Shown: positions 1 to 5,670 of the stretch, in pieces
Layout: the number at the start of each line of letters is the position of its first letter
How positions within the stretch are numbered: the first letter of the stretch is position 1
Assembly: GCA_030696235.1 (NCBI GenBank)
Contig: JAUYSN010000452.1
Location: forward strand, 1-5,670
DNA from: Sulfuricella sp.
GTDB lineage: Bacteria > Pseudomonadota > Gammaproteobacteria > Burkholderiales > Sulfuricellaceae
Reading direction: 5' to 3'
DNA: 5,670 nucleotides
Position numbers and translations under genes: made by a program
The notes under the pieces: model-generated
The model's database searches: none
What the model was told of the DNA's origin: nothing
What the model saw: the letters and a program-made list of their open reading frames with translations, nothing else

Positions 1-1
1 C

Positions 2-334
2 ATTTCCACCCCGACCGGCTCCACGGCTTATGCGCTGTCATCCGGCGGGCCGATCCTGCACCCCACGCTGGAGGCGGTGGTGCTCGTGCCAATCTGCCCG
101 CATACCCTGAGCAACCGGCCGATCGCGGTGAACAGCGAAAGTACCATCGAACTCCTGCTGCTTCATGCCGACGACGCGCGCGTGCATTTCGACGGCCAGC
201 GCCATTTCGATTTGCAGGAAAACGACTGGGTGATCGTACGCCGTTCCAAGCAGATGGTGCGTCTGCTCCACCCCTTCGGCCACAGCTACTACGACATGCT
301 GCGCCAGAAGCTGCACTGGGGGGAAAAACTGTGA
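2..334 (+). CDS. nadK: NAD kinase, C-terminal part (5' end outside window)
   Basis: ATP-dependent phosphorylation of NAD to NADP in the cytoplasm. The open frame runs from the window edge to TGA at 332-334, giving 110 codons, so only about the last third of a usual ~290-residue enzyme is present. The visible start reads [17 protein letters not shown], the conserved glycine/threonine-rich NAD-binding motif of the family. It is followed by a beta-rich stretch with [15 protein letters not shown] and a C-terminal [20 protein letters not shown], both typical of proteobacterial NadK. The GGDG motif of the N-terminal domain lies upstream and cannot be checked. recN follows on the same strand after 76 nt, a pairing commonly seen in beta- and gammaproteobacteria. 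An internal GTG at 77 is not a start, because the conserved motif lies upstream of it in the same frame. Identification is from recognised motifs; nothing looks damaged. Confidence 0.95.
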   Translation: MSTPTGSTAYALSSGGPILHPTLEAVVLVPICPHTLSNRPIAVNSESTIELLLLHADDARVHFDGQRHFDLQENDWVIVRRSKQMVRLLHPFGHSYYDMLRQKLHWGEKL

Positions 335-335
335 G

Positions 336-398
336 GAGTGATGAGAGAGGGGTAATGGGAAGTTGTTTTTTCCTCATCACCCATCACCCATTACCCAT
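336..398. repeat. Heptamer word repeats and inverted repeat in the nadK-recN gap
   Basis: The right half is an imperfect tandem heptamer: CATCACC at 375-381, CATCACC at 382-388, CATTACC at 389-395, then CAT. The left half carries complementary words. GGGTAATGGG at 350-359 is a perfect 10-bp inverted match to CCCATTACCC at 387-396, and GTGATGAG at 338-345 is a perfect match to CTCATCAC at 373-380. The two pairings cross, so they cannot both form as one simple hairpin. A T6 run at 366-371 lies between the arms. The element fills almost the whole gap and leaves little room for a recN promoter. It could be a dispersed intergenic repeat or a weak nadK transcript end. Confidence 0.7.
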
Positions 399-410
399 GC
401 CACGATCATC

Positions 411-2069
411 ATGCTCCTGACCCTCAACATCCGTGATTTCGTCATCGTAGACCGCCTCGAGCTGGAATTTCAGCCCGGCTTCACCGTGCTTACCGGCGAG
501 ACCGGGGCAGGCAAATCCATATTGATCGACGCCCTGTCGCTGGCATTGGGCGAACGTGCCGATGCCGGCGTGGTGCGCGCCAATACTGCGCGCGCCGAGA
601 TCGAGGCCGAGTTCGATACCCGCGCCCTTCCCCGGCTTCAATCCTGGCTGGACGAGCACGAGCTCGGCGGCGATCCCGGCGTGTGCCTGATGCGCCGCGT
701 GGTGGATGCCGGCGGCCGCTCGCGCGCTTTCATCAACGGCCGTTCCGCCACGTTGCAGCAGTTGCGCGAGACCGGCGAATTCCTGGTGGACATTCACGGC
801 CAGCACGCCCATCAATCCCTGCTCAAGGCGGCTGCCCAGCGCGAGCTGCTCGACGCCTACGCCGGCCTGGGGCGTCAGGCCAAGGAAACAGCGACAGCCT
901 GGAAGGAATGGCAAGCGTTGAAGAGGGCGCGGTTGGAGCGGGAAAAGAATGCCGCCGCCTACGCCGAGGAGTTGGAACGCCTGGAATGGCAGGTGAAAGA
1001 GCTTGCGACACTGAATTTTTCCGGCCCGGAATGGGAAGAATTGCAGGCCGAACACGCCCGGCTGACCCACGCCGCCAGCCTGATGGAGGGTGCGCAGTAT
1101 GGCCTGGAGGTTTTGTCGGAGAATGACATGGCTTGCCTGGCGCAGGTCAATGGCGTGATTGCGCGCCTCAACAACCTGGTCGAGTACGACCCCGGATTGA
1201 AGGAAGTTCTGGATTTACTGGAGCCGGCTGAAGTGCAACTGCGCGAAGCCGCCTACAGCCTGCGCCATTATCTGCAGCGCCTGGACCTCGACCCGGAACG
1301 GCTTGCCCAGTGCGAGCAACGGCTGGGGGAGGTTCACGATGCCGCGCGCAAATACCGTGTCGGCCCGGATCAACTGCCTGAGCTGCTGGCCGAGAAGAGC
1401 GGGCGCCTGGACGAGCTGCGCGGCTTCGACAGCGGCGGCGACGAGGCTCAGCGCGAACAGACGGCCCAGGCGCAATATCTCGATCTGGCCGGCAAGCTGA
1501 GCGCAGCCAGGAAAGAGGCGGCGCGGGAGCTGGGCGGGAAGGTCAGCGCCGCGATGCAGTCCCTCGCCATGGCGGGCGGGCGCTTCGAAATTGCGCTGAC
1601 CGAATTTGAAGGAAATGCCCATGGCCTCGAGGAGATCGAGTTCCTGGTCAGCGCCCACAGCGGCCTGCCGCCCAAGCCGCTGGCCAAGGTCGCTTCCGGC
1701 GGCGAACTGTCGCGCATCAGCCTGGCCATCCAGGTCATCACCAGCAAGGTGTCGCTGGTGCCCACCCTGATCTTCGACGAAGTGGACGTCGGCATCGGCG
1801 GCGGCGTGGCCGAGATCGTCGGTCAGTTACTCAAACAGCTCGGCGCCGAGCGCCAGGTATTGTGCGTCACCCACCTGCCCCAGGTGGCGGCGCAGGGCGA
1901 TCATCACTGGCAAGTCAGCAAGGTCGCCCGCGACGGCGGCGTGGTCAGCCGCATCCAGGTGCTGGAACCGGCAGCGCGCATCGACGAGGTTGCGCGTATG
2001 CTGGGCGGGGTCGAAGTGACCGAAACTACCCGCAAACACGCGGCGGAGATGTTAGGGGTTTGGCCTTGA
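411..2069 (+). CDS. recN: DNA repair protein RecN
   Basis: SMC-like ATPase that acts at DNA double-strand breaks, supporting RecA-dependent recombination on the nucleoid. I start it at ATG 411, giving 552 residues, close to the usual ~550-560. The first residues MLLTLNIRDFVIVDRLELEF match the RecN beginning, and the in-frame TTG at 363 would only add repeat-derived residues. The Walker A motif GETGAGKS is at residues 29-36. The ABC signature SGGELS is at 429-434, Walker B with LIFDEVD ends at about 459, and the switch histidine in VTHLPQVA is residue 488. Between these lies a long charged, Leu/Glu/Ala-rich region (roughly 150-375) typical of the coiled-coil arms. No good Shine-Dalgarno sequence precedes ATG 411, which is unusual. 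In Escherichia coli recN is SOS-controlled; I see no CTGT-N8-ACAG LexA site in 335-410. It may be transcribed from nadK. Confidence 0.96.
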   Translation: MLLTLNIRDFVIVDRLELEFQPGFTVLTGETGAGKSILIDALSLALGERADAGVVRANTARAEIEAEFDTRALPRLQSWLDEHELGGDPGVCLMRRVVDAGGRSRAFINGRSATLQQLRETGEFLVDIHGQHAHQSLLKAAAQRELLDAYAGLGRQAKETATAWKEWQALKRARLEREKNAAAYAEELERLEWQVKELATLNFSGPEWEELQAEHARLTHAASLMEGAQYGLEVLSENDMACLAQVNGVIARLNNLVEYDPGLKEVLDLLEPAEVQLREAAYSLRHYLQRLDLDPERLAQCEQRLGEVHDAARKYRVGPDQLPELLAEKSGRLDELRGFDSGGDEAQREQTAQAQYLDLAGKLSAARKEAARELGGKVSAAMQSLAMAGGRFEIALTEFEGNAHGLEEIEFLVSAHSGLPPKPLAKVASGGELSRISLAIQVITSKVSLVPTLIFDEVDVGIGGGVAEIVGQLLKQLGAERQVLCVTHLPQVAAQGDHHWQVSKVARDGGVVSRIQVLEPAARIDEVARMLGGVEVTETTRKHAAEMLGVWP

Positions 2070-2080
2070 AAAATCAGTTA

Positions 2081-2236
2081 TCCACAGATGACCAAAAGTA
2101 GGCGACACAGATTTACACAGATGTCTCTATGGGTTGCATTTGTTTCCTGGGTCACCCGGATGGATGAGCCAGGCACAACCAACAACAACTTGATTTTAAC
2201 GGGGTTTTATCTGTGCAAATCTGCGCCATCTGCGGA
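2081..2236. repeat. Inverted-repeat element with CACAGAT/CGCAGAT words
   Basis: The left arm has TCCACAGATG at 2081-2090 and GACACAGATTTACACAGAT at 2104-2122. The right arm, 2209-2236, read on the minus strand gives TCCGCAGATG followed directly by GCGCAGATTTGCACAGAT. The inner arms match at 16 of 19 positions, all differences being A/G, and the outer words at 9 of 10. The left copy has 13 extra bases (2091-2103) between its two blocks. The 86-nt centre has its own dyads: GGTTG 2132-2136 with CAACC 2176-2180, and CCTGG 2146-2150 with CCAGG 2169-2173. The element lies 12 nt after the recN stop and could fold in the 3' end of recN mRNA. It looks like a small non-coding palindromic repeat. The whole stretch 2070-2297 holds no gene that I can support. 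Confidence 0.65.
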
Positions 2237-2297
2237 TTAGAGGTTAATCTCACTGCGGGTTGGGCTGCGCCGCGGCCGAATTGTGCGCAAACTGCCG

Positions 2298-2716
2298 CTA
2301 AATCTGTCCCTTGGCGGCGACCTTGGCGTTGAATTTCGCCGCGTCGATCACGAAGCGCTCGTGCGTGCCCTCGGTGATCTTGTCGATGCCGTCGTCGGCC
2401 TCGACGTGGAAAGTGAGTTTACGCCCCTCGATGTTCTCCAGCCGGACTTTGACCGTTACCGTCAGCCCCGGCGGGTGGCGGCGAGGTGGGAAAGGTTAAC
2501 GTGGGTGCCGACGGTCTGCTCTCTGGGCCAGTCCAGATGAGGGTTGACGGCCTGGATGCAGGCCCATTCGCACAGCCCGACCATGAAACCGGTGGCGAAC
2601 ACTTCCGGCATCTGCTGGAATTCCGGCGCCTCGGGAAAAAGCTGTGGCACGGTCTTGGTTTCCGGTACCCGGAATTTGAATTCGTAAGACAAACCTTCCT
2701 GTAGCGTGGCCTTCAT
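2298..2716 (-). pseudogene. FlK-like acyl-CoA thioesterase, broken by a 1-base frameshift
   Basis: A hot-dog-fold thioesterase resembling fluoroacetyl-CoA thioesterase FlK. The ATG is at 2716-2714, with a weak AGAGAG upstream. The first part reads through PEAPEF, PEVFATGFMVGLCEWAC and GTHVNLSHLAAT, then stops at TGA (2464-2462) after 84 codons. One missing C in the minus-strand run at 2475-2473 explains this. Restoring it turns ATRRG-stop into ATPPGLTVTVKV, and the frame continues through LENIEGRKLTFHVEADDG, ITEGTHERFVID and AKFNAKVAAKGQI to TAG at 2300-2298. The repaired protein is 139 residues, the family length. By comparison with FlK as I remember it, the catalytic Thr42, Glu50 and His (77 here) are kept; the FlK gating Phe36 is Met36 here. 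The natural substrate is unknown, and a short-chain acyl-CoA is likely. The gene sits alone between two repeat elements. The frameshift could be a real mutation or a sequencing error in a G/C run. Confidence 0.85.
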
Positions 2717-2740
2717 GATTGCTCTCTGACAGTAAGCTGT

Positions 2741-2849
2741 AAAAAATCTTTCACCGCAAAGGACGCAAAGGAACGCGAAGGAAAAGCTATCAGGCTGACA
2801 AGCCGGAGGTTGCTGTCCTTCCTTTGCGAACCTTGGCGTCCTTTGCGGT
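2741..2849 (-). terminator. Possible fur transcript end at the CGCAAAGG palindrome
   Basis: Read in the direction of fur transcription, the long imperfect stem (arms 2849-2819 and 2783-2753) begins 20 nt past the fur stop. It is followed by GAAAGA and then a run of six T (2746-2741). The stem is much longer than a standard intrinsic terminator, has a 35-nt loop, and has a 6-nt gap before the T run, so termination efficiency is uncertain. It would separate fur transcription from the thioesterase gene on the same strand. Confidence 0.35.
2753..2849. repeat. Inverted-repeat element with CGCAAAGG words
   Basis: The left arm 2753-2783 and the right arm 2819-2849 are inverted copies, identical at 27 of 31 positions. 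The outer 14 bases (ACCGCAAAGGACGC) match perfectly. Each arm is a degenerate tandem of the word CGCAAAGGA with a period of about 9-10. The 35-nt centre contains a small GGCT/AGCC dyad (2793-2796, 2801-2804). No reading frame, terminal duplication or transposase is visible. It lies between the start of the thioesterase gene and the end of fur, and resembles a small palindromic intergenic repeat or MITE-like element. Confidence 0.75.
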
Positions 2850-2869
2850 TACGCTTTTATTAATCAAAA

Positions 2870-3295
2870 TCAGGTCTTGTTCGGGCAGTTCTGCTTGGTG
2901 CAGTCGGCGAACAGGTACAGCGAGTGCTCGCGGACAATGAAGCCGCGCTCCTTGGCGACCCTGTCCTGGCGTTTCTCGATGTCCGGGTCGTAAAACTCTT
3001 CCACCTTGCCGCACTGCAGGCAGACCAGGTGGTCGTGATGCTTGCCCTGGTTGAGTTCGAACACCGCCTTGTCACCCTCGAAGTGGTGGCGGATCAGCAG
3101 CCCCGCCTGCTCGAACTGGGTCAGCACCCGGTATACCGTGGCCAGACCCACGTCCTCGTTGTCCGCCAGCAGGATTTTGTACACGTCCTCGGCGGTGAGG
3201 TGGCGCACGTCGCTGGTCTCGAACAGGTTGAGAATTTTTAGGCGGGGGGTAGTAGCCTTGAGCCCGGCATTTTTCAGGTCTTGCGAGTCGCCCAT
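2870..3295 (-). CDS. fur: Ferric uptake regulator Fur
   Basis: Iron-responsive dimeric DNA-binding repressor, 141 residues, the usual length. The ATG at 3295-3293 has AGGAT at 3306-3302 as ribosome site, 6 nt away. The N-terminal winged helix covers about residues 8-82, with [14 protein letters not shown] at the start and the recognition-helix region [17 protein letters not shown] at 50-66. The dimerisation domain has the [16 protein letters not shown] segment. Metal ligands expected from the family are present: His32, Glu80, His86, His87, His89, Glu107 and His124. Both cysteine pairs are also there, Cys92/Cys95 and Cys132/Cys137; these are the structural zinc ligands of the Escherichia coli type. 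The [11 protein letters not shown] form points to Fur itself rather than Zur or PerR. It diverges from bamE. Autoregulation is common in the family, but I do not see a convincing Fur box in its upstream region. Confidence 0.97.
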   Translation of the reverse strand: MGDSQDLKNAGLKATTPRLKILNLFETSDVRHLTAEDVYKILLADNEDVGLATVYRVLTQFEQAGLLIRHHFEGDKAVFELNQGKHHDHLVCLQCGKVEEFYDPDIEKRQDRVAKERGFIVREHSLYLFADCTKQNCPNKT

Positions 3296-3354
3296 GAGTC
3301 GATCCTAATGATTTAATCGTGGAAGTTCGGGGTTAAAAGCTTTTTCCGGGTTTA

Positions 3355-3383
3355 ATCATATAATGTTTACCCTTCGCTTTCCA
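3355..3383 (-). promoter_or_regulatory. Putative sigma70 promoter of fur
   Basis: On the minus strand TGGAAA (3383-3378) and TATGAT (3360-3355) are spaced by 17 nt; they match the sigma70 consensus at 4 of 6 and 5 of 6 positions. Transcription would begin near 3348, giving a leader of about 50 nt before the fur ATG. The -35 hexamer is the reverse complement of the one proposed for bamE, so polymerase could probably occupy only one of the two promoters at a time. Confidence 0.45.
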
Positions 3384-3405
3384 GCGCTACCGGGGATGTT
3401 ATAAT
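3378..3405 (+). promoter_or_regulatory. Putative extended -10 promoter of bamE-dapB
   Basis: A perfect TATAAT at 3400-3405 is preceded by TG at 3397-3398, forming an extended -10 (TGNTATAAT). The -35 candidate TTTCCA at 3378-3383 matches at 4 of 6 positions with a 16-nt spacer. Transcription would begin near 3412, about 27 nt before the bamE ATG. Since bamE and dapB are 2 nt apart, it probably serves both. Confidence 0.6.
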
Positions 3406-3438
3406 GCTGCCACTTTATTGTTTTTTGCCGGGATTTTT

Positions 3439-4725
<1,287 letters not shown>

Positions 4726-4738
4726 CCCAACAGTTTGA

Positions 4739-4784
4739 AGAGCGGGGGAGGGCGTGAGCCTACCCCGCTTTGCATATCCGCTTT
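4739..4784 (+). promoter_or_regulatory. Structured carA leader with two competing pairings
   Basis: AGCGGGG at 4741-4747 pairs with CCCCGCT at 4763-4769. Inside, GGC 4751-4753 pairs with GCC 4758-4760 across a GTGA (GNRA-type) tetraloop. The 3' arm word CCGCTTT at 4765-4771 is repeated exactly at 4778-4784, so the 5' arm AGCGG could instead pair with the second copy. The carA ribosome site at 4791-4796 stays outside both forms. Only TTT follows the first hairpin, so it is not a standard intrinsic terminator. It could be an attenuator, a pause site or an mRNA stabiliser. Confidence 0.5.
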
Positions 4785-4786
4785 AA
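4754..4786 (+). CDS. Possible leader mini-ORF upstream of carA
   Basis: A GTG opens a 10-codon frame reading MSLPRFAYPL and ending at TAA 4784-4786, within the predicted carA leader. GGAGG lies at 4747-4751, but only 2 nt from the GTG, which is too close for good initiation. The frame runs exactly across the hairpin's 3' arm and the competing repeat, so a ribosome moving through it would disrupt both pairings. It contains no run of arginine codons. It could be chance. Confidence 0.2.
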   Translation: MSLPRFAYPL

Positions 4787-4801
4787 TCTCAAGGAGCCCC
4801 C

Positions 4802-5670
4802 GTGCCGCACCACCAGACCGCCATTCTCGCGCTTGCTGATGGGACAGTATTTCGCGGCATTTCCATCGGCGCTGCCGGCCACACCATCGGCGAGGTAGTG
4901 TTCAATACCGCGATGACCGGGTATCAGGAAATTCTTACCGATCCTTCCTATTGCCGCCAGATCGTTACCCTGACTTACCCGCATATCGGCAACACCGGCA
5001 CCAATTCCGAAGATGCCGAATCGACGCAGATTCATGCTGCCGGCCTGGTGATCCGCGATTTGCCTATCCAGTCCAGCAACTGGCGCAGCAGCGAAGATCT
5101 GGGCGCTTATCTGCAGCGCCATAATGTGGTCGCCATCGCCGATATCGACACCCGCAAGCTGACGCGCCTGCTGCGCGAAAAGGGCGCGCAGAGCGGCTGC
5201 CTGATGGCCGGCGATATTGACGAGGCCAGGGCCATCGAGCTGGCGCGCGGCTTCCCCGGCTTGGCCGGCATGGATCTGGCCAAGGTGGTGAGCAGCAACC
5301 AGCCTTATACTTGGCAGGAGGGCGAGTGGAAGCTGGGCAGCGGCTTCACGTCCCAGGATAACCCCCGGTTTCATGTGGTCGCCTATGACTACGGCGTCAA
5401 GCGCAACATCCTGCGCATGCTGGCCGAGCGCGGCTGCAAGGTGACCGTTCTGCCCGCCCAGACGCCGGTCGAGGAAGTGTTCAGGCTCAAGCCGGATGGC
5501 GTGTTCCTGTCCAATGGCCCGGGCGACCCCGAGCCTTGCGATTACGCGATTAATGCGATCAAGGAAGTGCTAGTCAAGGGCATTCCCACCTTCGGCATCT
5601 GCCTCGGCCACCAGTTGCTGGCCCTGGCCTCCGGTGCCAAGACCCGCAAGATGAAGTTCGGCCACCACGG
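4802..5670 (+). CDS. carA: Carbamoyl-phosphate synthase small subunit (3' end outside window)
   Basis: Glutamine amidotransferase subunit that releases ammonia from glutamine for the CarB synthase subunit, feeding pyrimidine and arginine synthesis. GTG 4802 is the start: AAGGAG at 4791-4796 lies 5 nt upstream, and the protein begins [18 protein letters not shown] as in the family. 289 codons are visible out of about 380. The N-terminal CPSase domain has [17 protein letters not shown] and [10 protein letters not shown]. The class I glutaminase domain begins around [18 protein letters not shown] and contains SNGPGDP at 237-243 and the nucleophile Cys267 in [13 protein letters not shown] (equivalent to Cys269 in Escherichia coli). 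The His/Glu partners of the triad lie past the edge. carB would be expected downstream. It has its own promoter and a structured leader. Confidence 0.97.
   Translation, partial: MPHHQTAILALADGTVFRGISIGAAGHTIGEVVFNTAMTGYQEILTDPSYCRQIVTLTYPHIGNTGTNSEDAESTQIHAAGLVIRDLPIQSSNWRSSEDLGAYLQRHNVVAIADIDTRKLTRLLREKGAQSGCLMAGDIDEARAIELARGFPGLAGMDLAKVVSSNQPYTWQEGEWKLGSGFTSQDNPRFHVVAYDYGVKRNILRMLAERGCKVTVLPAQTPVEEVFRLKPDGVFLSNGPGDPEPCDYAINAIKEVLVKGIPTFGICLGHQLLALASGAKTRKMKFGHH

Noticed and set aside
375..398. Heptamer array as a CRISPR-like repeat
   Set aside because: The units are contiguous 7-mers without spacers and there is no cas gene.
363..410. Upstream in-frame TTG start for recN
   Set aside because: It would add 16 residues translated from the repeat array that do not belong to the family; ATG 411 gives the normal length and N-terminus.
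384..1070. Antisense open frame of 228 codons opposite recN
   Set aside because: A shadow of recN codon use; the composition is not protein-like and the Walker A region of recN lies opposite it.
2283..2540. Plus-strand frames opposite the thioesterase
   Set aside because: The minus strand carries the recognisable FlK-like protein across the whole interval once one base is restored.
3302..3318. Possible Fur box upstream of fur (CTAATGATTTAATCG)
   Set aside because: Only one half resembles the GATAATGATAATCATTATC consensus; the other half fails, so autoregulation is not supported from sequence.
3359..3364. Second TATAAT on the plus strand upstream of bamE
   Set aside because: No acceptable -35 at 16-18 nt; the nearest TTAAAA is 20 nt away. 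The TATAAT at 3400 has an extended -10 and better spacing.

Overview
The window looks like a conserved housekeeping stretch of a GC-rich proteobacterium, most likely a betaproteobacterium of the Nitrosomonadales/Gallionellales type. This assignment is inferred from gene order (nadK-recN-fur-bamE-dapB-carA) and protein character; I could not run a search. All genes except the fur side are on the + strand.

Layout: the 3' end of nadK (NAD kinase) enters from the left. It is followed by an 80-nt gap made of short G-rich/C-rich word repeats, then a complete recN (DNA repair SMC-like ATPase). From 2070 to 2869 there is an accessory pocket. It holds an inverted-repeat element built on a CACAGAT word, a frameshifted minus-strand gene for a FlK-like (hot-dog fold) acyl-CoA thioesterase, and a second inverted-repeat element built on a CGCAAAGG word. 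This second element lies just past the 3' end of fur and may end its transcript. fur (minus) and bamE (plus) then diverge from a 143-nt region where plausible sigma70 promoters for the two genes share one -35 hexamer. bamE and dapB are 2 nt apart and probably cotranslated. A strong sigma70-type promoter overlapping the dapB stop codon starts carA, whose roughly 70-nt leader holds a hairpin, a competing pairing partner and a possible 10-codon mini-ORF. carA runs off the right edge, ending after its catalytic cysteine.

Functionally these are core genes: NADP supply (NadK), recombination repair (RecN), iron regulation (Fur), outer-membrane protein assembly (BamE), lysine/peptidoglycan precursor synthesis (DapB, an NAD(P)H user) and pyrimidine/arginine precursor synthesis (CarA). 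The thioesterase is the outlier. I see no tRNA, rRNA, CRISPR array, transposase or phage gene. The most interesting material is between the genes: three successive gaps carry inverted or tandem short-word repeats, one gene is broken by a single missing base, and the carA leader looks like a possible attenuator. I found no convincing new multi-gene system.
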